A stretch of DNA of 64,000 nt from positions 54,931 to 118,930 of the forward strand of contig NZ_DASVSF010000021.1 in assembly GCF_036388275.1 (NCBI RefSeq). Direction: 5' to 3'. The notes under the pieces were generated by a model. That model was not told the origin of the DNA and searched no databases. It saw only the letters and a list, made by a program, of their open reading frames with translations. Positions within the stretch are counted from its first letter, which is position 1. Each line of letters opens with the position of its first letter. The translations under genes were made by a program, and so were the position numbers. Below, in pieces: positions 52,784 to 61,054 of this stretch. The DNA is from Longimicrobium sp. (lineage in GTDB: Bacteria > Gemmatimonadota > Gemmatimonadetes > Longimicrobiales > Longimicrobiaceae).

Positions 52784-53220
52784 GCGGGCTGCGCCGGTTG
52801 AACGTGGACGCCGCGCTCCAGCGCCTGCTTCACGGGGCAGCGGTCGGCGATCTGCGTCAGCCGCTCACGTTGCTCGTCGTCCAGCGCGCCCTCCATCACC
52901 AGCTCCCGTTCGATGGTGATGCCGGGAAGCGCCTGCGCATCGCAGTCCTCACAGTCCTTTTCGTAGCTGCGCGCCTGCCGCAGGCGCACCGTCACGCTTT
53001 CCAGCGGCCAGCCCTTGCGATCGGCGTACATCCGCACCGTCATCGCCGTGCACGCGCCGATGGATCCCAGGATCATGTCGTAGGGCGTCGGGCCGGAATC
53101 GCCCCCGCCCAAGCTGGCGGGCTCGTCGACGACGACGCTCTTTCCGCCGACCTCGATCTCCGTGCGATAGTGCTCCCGCCCGATGCGGGCGACCACGTCG
53201 TTGCTCGCCACGTTCTGCAT
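52780..53220 (-). CDS. OsmC-family hydroperoxide reductase
   Basis: A 146-residue OsmC/Ohr-type protein. The peroxidatic Cys is C57 in SIGACTAM and the resolving Cys is C128 in DRCPVKQAL. An additional CEDC pair (C90/C93) is unusual for OsmC and may be a metal or secondary redox site. It reduces organic peroxides, probably with a dithiol donor. It lies between an aldo-keto reductase and the LVIVD gene with very short gaps. Confidence 0.9.
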   Translation of the reverse strand: MQNVASNDVVARIGREHYRTEIEVGGKSVVVDEPASLGGGDSGPTPYDMILGSIGACTAMTVRMYADRKGWPLESVTVRLRQARSYEKDCEDCDAQALPGITIERELVMEGALDDEQRERLTQIADRCPVKQALERGVHVQPAQPA

Positions 53221-53234
53221 CCCCCGTGTGTGGA

Positions 53235-54113
53235 TCAGCCTTCGTCGCCGCCCGCGGCCTCGCCGATGCGGCGGAACTCGTCGTCCGCCAGCTCCACGGC
53301 GGCGGCGGCGACGTTCTCATCCAAGTGCGCCACCTTGGAGGTACCCGGGATGGGCAGCATCACCGGCGAGCGCCGCAGCAGCCAGGCCAGCGCCACCTGC
53401 GACGCGGCCACACCCCGCCGGCGCGCGGCTTCGGCCAGGGGTCCGCCCTCTTCCGCCAGCTTGCCGACCGCCAGCGGGTACCATGGGATGAACCCGATCC
53501 CGTGCAGCTCGCAGTGCTCCAGCACGCCCTCCCACTCGCGGTCCGCCACGTTGTAGCGGTTCTGCACCGTGGCGATGGGCACCTCGCGCCGCGCGGCCTC
53601 GATCTGCTCCACCGTCACCTCCGACAGCCCCACGTGGCGGATCTTTCCCTCGCGCCGCAGGTCTGCCACGGTGCCCACCTGGTCCTCGGCGGGGATGGCG
53701 GCATCGATGCGGTGAAGCTGCCACAGGTCGATGGTGTCCAGGCGCAGCCGCCGCAGGCTTCCCTCGCACGCGGCCCGCAGGTGCTTCGGGTGGCCGTTCT
53801 CGGTCCACTTGCCCGGCCCGGAGCGGGTGAAGCCGCCCTTGGTGGCGATCAGCAGCCCGCGGGGATACGGGTACAGCGCCTCGGCGATCAGCTCCTCGCT
53901 GACGTTGGGACCGTAGGAATCCGCCGTGTCGATCAGGTTGACCCCGACCTCTACGGTTCGCTTCAGCACGCGAATGCACTCCTCGCGGTCCTTCGGTGGG
54001 CCCCAGACGCCCTCCCCCGTGATCCGCATGGCGCCGAAGCCCAGCCGGTCGACCGGGATGTCGCCGCCCACCAGGAACGTTCCGCTCGCCGCCGCATCCA
54101 GCCGATCCGCCAT
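53235..54113 (-). CDS. Aldo/keto reductase
   Basis: A 292-residue NADPH-dependent TIM-barrel reductase. The catalytic tetrad is visible as D and Y in DTADSYGPN, K in LIATKGGF and H in LWQLHRIDA. The C-terminal NADP-binding loop has PIPGTSKVAHLDENV. Substrate unknown; it is first in an operon with OsmC and the LVIVD lipoprotein, a combination suited to oxidative or carbonyl stress. The ATG has GAGGAG seven bases upstream. Confidence 0.92.
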   Translation of the reverse strand: MADRLDAAASGTFLVGGDIPVDRLGFGAMRITGEGVWGPPKDREECIRVLKRTVEVGVNLIDTADSYGPNVSEELIAEALYPYPRGLLIATKGGFTRSGPGKWTENGHPKHLRAACEGSLRRLRLDTIDLWQLHRIDAAIPAEDQVGTVADLRREGKIRHVGLSEVTVEQIEAARREVPIATVQNRYNVADREWEGVLEHCELHGIGFIPWYPLAVGKLAEEGGPLAEAARRRGVAASQVALAWLLRRSPVMLPIPGTSKVAHLDENVAAAAVELADDEFRRIGEAAGGDEG

Positions 54114-54332
54114 CCCGCTTCTCCTCGTCCGATTGATTCCACGGTTCCGCCCGCGGTCGGAGCGGAAGGTGCCCCGGCGCGGCGCGTCCTTTCATGTCGT
54201 CAGGAACCGGGCCACCGGAACGTGGCGCCCGGGCGGAGACCCAACGAAAAGGCGGGGCCGGTGGTCTACCCTGCACATGGATCGTTCACCGGCGAGCCTT
54301 GCCAACACGGCGCGCCGACAGCGGAAAACAAG

Positions 54333-56912
54333 ATGAGTCCTTTCAAGTTCCTCGGGCGGATGCTCGCCTTTTCGGCCGCCCTGGCGGCTTTTCCCGTCGC
54401 CGCGCACGCACAGGCCGGCACCGTCACCGGCACGGTCGTGGAGGCCGCGGACGGGCGGCCGCTGGCGTCAGTGCGTGTGACCCTTCACGCGGGGGGCGAC
54501 ACTTCGGCCGTCGCGGGGGCGCAGACGGACGCGGCGGGGCGGTTCCGCATCCAGGCCGCGCCGGGTCGGTACTCCCTGCGGGCGGCGCTGCTGGGATACT
54601 CGCCGCATCGCGCGGACGCGGTGGTGCCGGCGGGGGCACCGGCGGACCTGGGGACCATCCGCCTTGCCTCGTCCGTGCTGCTGCTGGGCGAGGTAGAGGT
54701 GGTGGCCGAGCGTTCCGCGGTGGTCGTGGCGCCGGACCGCACCATCTACACTACGCGCGACATGCCCGTGGCCAGCGGCGGTGTGGCGAACGACGTGCTG
54801 CGCGCCGTGCCGGAACTGGAGGTGGGTGTCACCGGCGGCGTGCAGCTTCGCGGCACCGCGGCGCAGATCTACCTGAACGGCCGCCCGGCGCCCATGCAGG
54901 GCGAGCAGCTGGAGCTGTTCCTTCAGCAGTTTCCCGCAGACCGCATCGAGCGCATCGAGGTGATTCCCAACCCCTCCTCGCGGTTCGAGGCCGAGGGCGC
55001 GGGCGGCATCGTGAACGTGGTGCTGCACCGCGACGTAGACCTGGGGCTGAGCGGCAACGTGTTCACCAACGCCAGCAGCCGGGGCGAGGTCGGCGCCGGT
55101 GGACGGCTCACGTACCAGAGCGGGGCGTGGACCCTGTTCGGCGGCGGCTTTCTGCGCCGCTCCGACCGGCGCACCACCAGCTTCGACCTGCGGCAGAACC
55201 TGCTGGCCTCGCCCGTGACCCTGCTGGAACAGGACGCGTGGCGCGAAGACCAGGGCCTTTCCGGCAACCTGGATTTCTCCGCCGAGTACCAGCTGAGCCG
55301 CGCCTCCTCGCTCCACGCGGAAGGGGCCGTCTGGCGGAACCAGAACGATGCCGACGGCGTGACGCGCTACACCCGGATGAACGAGGCGCGCACCCCGCTG
55401 GAGCTGTACGACCGCGCCCTCGACGATTCCCGCAACAGCGTGTCGGCGGACTTCTCGGCGGGCTTCCGCCACAGCTTTGCCGCCGCCGCGCGCCGGCGGA
55501 CGACGGAGCGTGGGGGCGAGGGCGCCCCGGGCCGGGGCGCACCCGGTGGGCATGGCGGGCCGGGTGGACCCGGTGGATACAGCGGCGGCCGCGGCGGTCC
55601 TGGGGGCGGCGGCGGCGGTGTGTTCATGGGCGGCGAGCACGAGCTTTCCATCGATGTGGAGTTCGAGGCGGGCGAGGACGAAACGTTCAGCCGCACGCGG
55701 CGCGAGCTCTTCGAAAACGACGGCAGCCCCACGGACGAGCCCGTGGAGCTGCGGGTGCGCGACGACGTGGGTGCCGAGCGCGAGATGCAGCTGCGCACCG
55801 ACTACGTGCGCCCGTGGGGACCCAAGGGGCGGCTGGAGGTGGGATACCGGGCCGAGGTGCAGGACACCGACGACGACCGGATGCTGGAGGTGTTCGCGGA
55901 CGAGGGCCAGCCGGGCATCGTGGCCACGAACATGGCGTTCGCCTACCGGCAGACGCTGCACTCGGCGTACGGCACCGCGTCGCGCACGCTGGGCGCGTTC
56001 ACGCTGCAGGGCGGGCTGCGGGCCGAGCACGCCGACACCAGGCTGACGCTGCCCGGGGCGGTGCAGGAGTACGACAACGCCTACCTCAGCCTTTTTCCCA
56101 GCGCCAACGTTCGGTGGGATCTGGGCGATGGGCGCGACCTGCGCCTTTCGTACTCGCGGCGGGTTCGGCGCCCGCGGCCGCAGATTCTGAATCCCACGAA
56201 CCTGTCCACCGATCCGCTGAACCGCACGGTGGGCAACCCGGAGCTGGAGCCCCAGTACTCCAGCTCCGTGAGCCTGGACGCCAGCTGGACCACGGCGTTC
56301 GGAACGCTGCGCACCTCGCCCTTCTACCGCCGCACGGACAACGACTGGACGCAGATCAAGACGGTGGACGCGGCCGGCGTGTCGACGGTGACGTGGGAGA
56401 ACGTGGCCTCGCTTACATCGTACGGCACCTCGCTGAGCGTGTCCGTGCGGCCGATCGGGGGGATCAGCGGCAACGTGAGCGTGAACGGTGCGCGCGAGGT
56501 GCGCAACGCCAGCAACCTGGCGCTGGACTACTCGGGCGATGCGTTCCGCTGGGGCGCGCGCGGGAACGTGAGCGCGCGGATCACCGAGACGCTGGCGATG
56601 CAGGGGATGGCCTCGTACAACCCGGCGCGCGACGTGCCGCAGGGCCGCGTGTCGTCGTCGCTGATGACGCACGTGGGGCTGCGCCAGCAGCTGTGGAACA
56701 ACCGCGCGACGCTGAACCTGATGGTGACGGACCCGTTCGACCTGTACCGCTCGTCGTTCACCACGAGCGACCCGTCGCACGTGCAGATCGGCCGCAGCCA
56801 GTGGAGCGCGCGCAGCGCCACGCTGAGCTTCTCGTACGCGTTCGGCCGCCCGCCACGCGACCGGCGCGACCGGGCTCAAGACGAGGAGCAGGAGGAGTCG
56901 GTCATCCGCTGA
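54333..56912 (+). CDS. TonB-dependent receptor with Gly-rich extracellular loop
   Basis: An 859-residue outer-membrane receptor. Signal peptide (1-26, ending VAAHAQ), a CarboxypepD_reg-like domain (about 28-110), a plug with DRTIYTTRDMPVASGGVANDVLR and VTGGVQLRGTAAQIYLNG, and a beta barrel. An unusual Gly/Pro-rich insert at about residues 391-431 has runs such as GGHGGPGGPGGYSGG and is likely a surface loop. The C-terminal tail is charged. It is divergent from the aldo-keto reductase operon; the ligand is unknown. Confidence 0.9.
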   Translation: MSPFKFLGRMLAFSAALAAFPVAAHAQAGTVTGTVVEAADGRPLASVRVTLHAGGDTSAVAGAQTDAAGRFRIQAAPGRYSLRAALLGYSPHRADAVVPAGAPADLGTIRLASSVLLLGEVEVVAERSAVVVAPDRTIYTTRDMPVASGGVANDVLRAVPELEVGVTGGVQLRGTAAQIYLNGRPAPMQGEQLELFLQQFPADRIERIEVIPNPSSRFEAEGAGGIVNVVLHRDVDLGLSGNVFTNASSRGEVGAGGRLTYQSGAWTLFGGGFLRRSDRRTTSFDLRQNLLASPVTLLEQDAWREDQGLSGNLDFSAEYQLSRASSLHAEGAVWRNQNDADGVTRYTRMNEARTPLELYDRALDDSRNSVSADFSAGFRHSFAAAARRRTTERGGEGAPGRGAPGGHGGPGGPGGYSGGRGGPGGGGGGVFMGGEHELSIDVEFEAGEDETFSRTRRELFENDGSPTDEPVELRVRDDVGAEREMQLRTDYVRPWGPKGRLEVGYRAEVQDTDDDRMLEVFADEGQPGIVATNMAFAYRQTLHSAYGTASRTLGAFTLQGGLRAEHADTRLTLPGAVQEYDNAYLSLFPSANVRWDLGDGRDLRLSYSRRVRRPRPQILNPTNLSTDPLNRTVGNPELEPQYSSSVSLDASWTTAFGTLRTSPFYRRTDNDWTQIKTVDAAGVSTVTWENVASLTSYGTSLSVSVRPIGGISGNVSVNGAREVRNASNLALDYSGDAFRWGARGNVSARITETLAMQGMASYNPARDVPQGRVSSSLMTHVGLRQQLWNNRATLNLMVTDPFDLYRSSFTTSDPSHVQIGRSQWSARSATLSFSYAFGRPPRDRRDRAQDEEQEESVIR

Positions 56913-57452
56913 CCGTTGACCGTCGCGTCGACCCCCCGGCTCCGCGGGGTCCAGGAAGAGGAGGCGGTCATCCGCTGACCCGGCCCCGCTGTGGCGACTA
57001 AAGTCGCGGCTGGAAAGGCACGAAGTCCGCCTTCGCGGACTGCTCGCGTGGTTGGCCGCCCTTCGGATGGTGGGATGCGCGTGCAGGTGAAGCCCCGAGC
57101 GGGACGCGACAGCGGCCCGCGTCGGGGCTTTCCGCTTTCCGAGCGGCGGGTTCACCCCGCTCGATGAGGCGTGGCGCATCCAAAACTCCGGTGCGCCTTG
57201 GACCCGGGCGCAATCCAAGACTCTCGTGCGCTTCGCCTGCTGTGTGGCGGATCCCTCGGTCGCTGCCGGGTGAGGCGTACAGGCAGGTCAGCCGTGGCCG
57301 CTCCGTCGGGATGACAGACGCGCTTCGGCAGGTATGGGCGGAATCCACGGGCCGCTCCGTCGGGATGACAGATGCGCGTTGGCGGAGTCTTGCGTCGTCA
57401 TCCACTTCGGGTTTTATTCGGATACGAAGAGAACCCGAAGCAGGAGTGTTCG
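56913..57452. repeat. Repeat-bearing spacer after the TonB receptor
   Basis: The first part holds an imperfect copy of the receptor's last 25-30 bases (56955-56981 resembles 56884-56914). Next is an inverted AGTCC-type repeat at about 57001-57045 (GCGACTAAAGTCGC, then AAGTCCGCCTTCGCGGACT). At 57297-57319 and 57350-57372 is a direct repeat GGCCGCTCCGTCGGGATGAC. Short frames here are not supported. The radical SAM gene's promoter may be near 57391-57420 (TTGCGT-N18-TTATTC). Confidence 0.6.
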
Positions 57453-58733
57453 ATGGATGCGATGACGTTGGAGCAGAAGCTGGAGCTGCTGATCGGCCTG
57501 GCGGGCGACGACCGCGACGGGGCGCCTGGTAAGGACCGCGCAATGCTTCCGCCCCGGCTGCGACACGCCAACGACGTGGGCGCGCTGCGGCCGGTGAACA
57601 TCCGCGAGCTGCGCGTGGCCGGCAAAGGCAAGCTGTCGCTGATGCGCATCCTGATGACCAACGCGTGCAGCTTCAACTGCCACTACTGCCCCATGCGCCG
57701 CGACCGCGCCATGCCGCGCACGCTGCTGAAGCCCGAGGAGCTGGTGAAGATCTTCCTCGATGCCTTCCATCGCGGCTGGTGCAGCGGGCTGTTCATCACC
57801 ACGGGCATTCCCGGCCGGCCCGTGAAGGTGATGGACGACCTGATCCAGGTGATGGAGCTGCTACGCGAGAAGCACCGCTTTACCGGATACGTCCACGTGA
57901 AGATGGTGCCGGGCGGGCAGGCGGCGCAGATCGAGCGGCTGACGGCGCTGGCCAGCCGCGTGTCGCTGAACCTGGAGGCGCCCTGCGGATCGTCGCTCGC
58001 GCAGATCGCGCCCGAAAAGAGCCTCGACACCTCGCTGGCCAGCCTGGAGCAGGCGCGCAGGCTGGTTTCGCGCGAGCGCGGGGAGCGGCGCGACGGCAAG
58101 CCCGGCGACCCGCTGCACCCCGGCGGAGCCTCGGGAATGACCATGCAGTTCGTCGTGGGCGCCACGCCCGACAGCGACCGCACGCTGCTGGGCAAGGTGA
58201 CGGAGCTGTACGCCCGTGGCGGCATCCATCACGCGCACTTCAGCGCCTTTCGCCCCATCCGCGACACCCCTCTGGAGAACGCGCCCGAAACGCCGGTGCT
58301 ACGCGAGAACCGGCTGTACCAGGCCGACTACCTGGTGCGCCAGTACGGCTTCGGGGCAGACGAGGTGGTGTTCGACGAGCGCGGCAACCTGCCGCTGGGC
58401 AACGATCCCAAGACCTCGTGGGCGCTCGCCCACCCGGAGCGCTTTCCCGTGGAGGTGAAGACGACCTCGTACGAAGACCTGGTGCGCGTCCCAGGAATTG
58501 GGCCGGGGACGGCGAAGCGCATCGTGGCGGAGCGTGCGACCACCGTCCTGCGCGGTTTGGCGGACCTGCGGAAGCTGGGCGCGGTCACCACGCGCGCGGC
58601 GGGGTTCCTGACGTTGGGCGGCAAGCGCCTGCAGACGGTGAAGTGGACGGAGCAGCTTGGGTTCTGGGGCCCGGACGATGATACCGGCCGCCATCACCTG
58701 ACCTACAGCGTCAGCCCCGGCACCTTCCGGTAG
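57453..58733 (+). CDS. DNA modification/repair-type radical SAM protein
   Basis: A 426-residue radical SAM enzyme. The [4Fe-4S] motif is CSFNCHYC, preceded by KLSLMRILMTNA. The C-terminal part (about 340-375) has a helix-hairpin-helix, VRVPGIGPGTAKRIV, suggesting DNA binding. This matches the family named putative DNA modification/repair radical SAM protein, usually adjacent to a uracil-DNA glycosylase-like partner. That partner is not adjacent here, though a Mug-type glycosylase lies 4.3 kb away. The ATG at 57453 has AGGAG 7 bases upstream. Confidence 0.88.
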   Translation: MDAMTLEQKLELLIGLAGDDRDGAPGKDRAMLPPRLRHANDVGALRPVNIRELRVAGKGKLSLMRILMTNACSFNCHYCPMRRDRAMPRTLLKPEELVKIFLDAFHRGWCSGLFITTGIPGRPVKVMDDLIQVMELLREKHRFTGYVHVKMVPGGQAAQIERLTALASRVSLNLEAPCGSSLAQIAPEKSLDTSLASLEQARRLVSRERGERRDGKPGDPLHPGGASGMTMQFVVGATPDSDRTLLGKVTELYARGGIHHAHFSAFRPIRDTPLENAPETPVLRENRLYQADYLVRQYGFGADEVVFDERGNLPLGNDPKTSWALAHPERFPVEVKTTSYEDLVRVPGIGPGTAKRIVAERATTVLRGLADLRKLGAVTTRAAGFLTLGGKRLQTVKWTEQLGFWGPDDDTGRHHLTYSVSPGTFR

Positions 58734-58734
58734 G

Positions 58735-59283
58735 TCAGGGGCGGGTGCGGCTGGACCAGTGGATGGCGGTGATGCGCCAGCCATCCGCGGTGCGGGCGAG
58801 CACCATCAGCTCCGCGCCTGTGGCAGCGACCGCGCGTCCCCGAAACTGGCCCTGAGCGACGCTTGTCGCGGACGCCCACGCTACGTCGCCCTGTACGCGG
58901 ACCTGCACGGGTGTGCGGGTGGACTGGACGGCACGGGCGAACTCGATGTCGGCGGGCAGGTGATGGCCGCGGTACTCCGCCACGTCCTCCACCCCGCCCG
59001 ACTCCAGGATCACCGCGTCGGGCGCGAGCAGCGCCAGGACGGCGGCGCTGTCTCCGGCCTCCAGCGCCTGGTGGAAGCGCGCCACGGTGGCGGCGACCTC
59101 AACCGAATACTGCGCGACGGATCGAGCGGGCGCCGCGGAGACCACGTCCCGCGGTTCGATCACGACGACCGGCGCGGGATCTACCTGGACGGTGGGCTGC
59201 GGCGACATGGTGAACCGCGGGCCGCATGGACGCCCGCACGCGGCGAGCAGGACGACGAGCATGATCCCGAGCTTCGCACGCAT
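58735..59283 (-). CDS. SnoaL-like (NTF2 fold) lipoprotein
   Basis: A 182-residue lipoprotein: lipobox LLAAC at C16, then an NTF2-like domain (about 65-180) with VARFHQALEAGDSAAVLALLAPD and WRITAIHWSSR. It shares the response regulator stop (TGATG), so it is the last gene of the amidohydrolase/two-component operon. It is an envelope protein of unknown ligand. The start at 59283 gives the only proper signal peptide. Confidence 0.78.
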   Translation of the reverse strand: MRAKLGIMLVVLLAACGRPCGPRFTMSPQPTVQVDPAPVVVIEPRDVVSAAPARSVAQYSVEVAATVARFHQALEAGDSAAVLALLAPDAVILESGGVEDVAEYRGHHLPADIEFARAVQSTRTPVQVRVQGDVAWASATSVAQGQFRGRAVAATGAELMVLARTADGWRITAIHWSSRTRP

Positions 59284-59885
59284 CAGAGCCATCCCTTCTC
59301 CCGCGCCAGCCGCGCCGCCTCCACGCGGTTGGCCGCCCCCAGCTTGGAGATGGCGGCGGAGAGATAGTTGCGGACGGTGCCCTCCGACAGGAACAGCGAC
59401 GCGCCGATGGACGCGCTGGCGAGACCTTCGCCGGCCAGCCGCAGCACCTGCCGCTCGCGGTCGGTGAGCGGGTCGCTTTCTGTCCACGCCTCGCGCGCCA
59501 GCGTCGGATCGATGGCGCGCCCGCCGGCGTGTACGCGACGCACCGCGTTCGCCAGCTCGTCGGAGGGGCTGTCCTTGAGCAGGTACCCGCTGGCGCCGGC
59601 ATCCAGCGCACGCCGAAGGTAGCCGGCGCGGGCGAAGGTGGTGAGGATCACTACACGCGTCCGCAGCTTGCGCCGGGTGATCTCCGCGGCCAGGTCCAGC
59701 CCCGTCATCCCGGGCATCTCGATGTCGGTCAGCACCACGTCCGGCGCGTCGCGCTCCACCAGCGCGAGCGCCTCGTCGCCGTTCGCCGCACGGCCCACGA
59801 CCTCGATGTCGCTTTCGATCTGGAGCAGCGCGGTCAGCGCGCCCAGCACCATCGCCTGGTCCTCCGCCACGAGCACGCGAATCAT
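59283..59885 (-). CDS. NarL/LuxR-family response regulator
   Basis: A 200-residue DNA-binding regulator. The receiver domain has the phospho-acceptor D54 (VVLTDIEMPG), with acidic E8-D9 and K104 in LLKDSP. The LuxR-type HTH (about 138-195) has LTDRERQVLRLAGEGLAS and EGTVRNYLSAAISKL. The start overlaps the histidine kinase stop as ATGA. It is the output for the adjacent DesK-like kinase. Confidence 0.95.
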   Translation of the reverse strand: MIRVLVAEDQAMVLGALTALLQIESDIEVVGRAANGDEALALVERDAPDVVLTDIEMPGMTGLDLAAEITRRKLRTRVVILTTFARAGYLRRALDAGASGYLLKDSPSDELANAVRRVHAGGRAIDPTLAREAWTESDPLTDRERQVLRLAGEGLASASIGASLFLSEGTVRNYLSAAISKLGAANRVEAARLAREKGWL

Positions 59886-61054
59886 CCCCAGCCTCCCGGT
59901 TCCCGCGTCCCGGCGTTCGCGGCCGGCCCGGGCCCGTCGGGGACGCGCACGGAAATCCGCACGCCGCGCCCGCCGATGCCGCTGCCGCCCGTCATCGTTC
60001 CACCCGCCGCCTCCACGCGCTCGCGCATTCCGCGCAGCCCGCTCCCCTCGGTCACGGCGCCCGCGCGTCCGTCGTCTTCCACCTCCAGCACATATCCGCC
60101 GGGCTCCCGCCTCAGCCGAACGCTGCAGGCCTGCGCCTGCGAGTGGCGCACCACGTTCGTCACCGCCTCGCGCAGCGCCAGCGCCAGCGACTCTTCCACC
60201 TCGCGCTCCAGCGTTACCGGCGGCATGTCCACCATCGCGCGGATGCCGGCCGCGGCCAGGATGGCGGCGGACTGCCGGGCCTCGTCGTCGAGCGATGCGC
60301 GGTAGCCGCGCACCGCCTCGCGCACCTCGCGCAGCGCCTTGCGGGCCACCTGCTCCACCTCGCGGATCTCCCGTGCCGCCGCTTCGACGTCGCGCGTGGC
60401 CAGCTTGGACGCCAGCTCCGACTTGAGGACGATGAGCGAAAGCGTGTGCCCCAGCACGTCGTGAAGGTCGCGGCCGATGCGCTCGCGCTCCGCCACCGCG
60501 GCCAGGTGTCGGATCTGCTCGTGCGCAAGCTTGAGCCTGGCGTTGACCCTGGCCTCCTGGGCGTAGTGAAGGTTCACGAAGCCGATCAGCAGGGGCATGC
60601 CCACGGCGGGAAACCAGTACCACAGCGGGGGCTGCGCCAACCACGAGCTCGCCGCCCCTGCGGCGGCCACGATCACGATCGCTCGCGCCGCCACCCGCGG
60701 TCCCGCCAGGTTTCCCGCGAAGCTCGCCGCGTAGATGAAGAACACCGAGGCGCCCACGTTCAGCGGCGTCATCACCACGCCCAGCAGCGCCTGGACGGCG
60801 ACCACCACCATCAGCGCCCGGCCCTGCACCCAGAAGCCGCGGAAGTACGAGACCAGGAACACCGCGACGACGAGCGCGGTCACCGCCGGGTACGCGCGGG
60901 CCGAGTGGGCCAGGCGCAGGGGCACCGCCGGCTCGATCAGAAAGAAGGTCAGGTAGATGAGCCACGCGTACGCCGTCCACCCCACTCCGCCGCCGGCGGG
61001 CACCAGCCGGCGGCGGGGGGATGATGCCGGGGCGGCGGCCGGGCCGGTCTCCAT
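59882..61054 (-). CDS. DesK-like sensor histidine kinase
   Basis: A 390-residue kinase. The N-terminal half (about 25-165) holds four to six membrane helices. The HisKA_3 motif has H198 in ERERIGRDLHDVLGHTL, and a HATPase region (about 290-375) has DDGRAGAVTEGSGLRGMRERVEAAGG. Membrane-embedded sensing suits lipid or peptide-like signals. The ATG shares a base with the amidohydrolase stop (TGATG) and the stop overlaps the regulator start (ATGA), so all three are translationally coupled. Confidence 0.94.
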   Translation of the reverse strand: METGPAAAPASSPRRRLVPAGGGVGWTAYAWLIYLTFFLIEPAVPLRLAHSARAYPAVTALVVAVFLVSYFRGFWVQGRALMVVVAVQALLGVVMTPLNVGASVFFIYAASFAGNLAGPRVAARAIVIVAAAGAASSWLAQPPLWYWFPAVGMPLLIGFVNLHYAQEARVNARLKLAHEQIRHLAAVAERERIGRDLHDVLGHTLSLIVLKSELASKLATRDVEAAAREIREVEQVARKALREVREAVRGYRASLDDEARQSAAILAAAGIRAMVDMPPVTLEREVEESLALALREAVTNVVRHSQAQACSVRLRREPGGYVLEVEDDGRAGAVTEGSGLRGMRERVEAAGGTMTGGSGIGGRGVRISVRVPDGPGPAANAGTREPGGWG

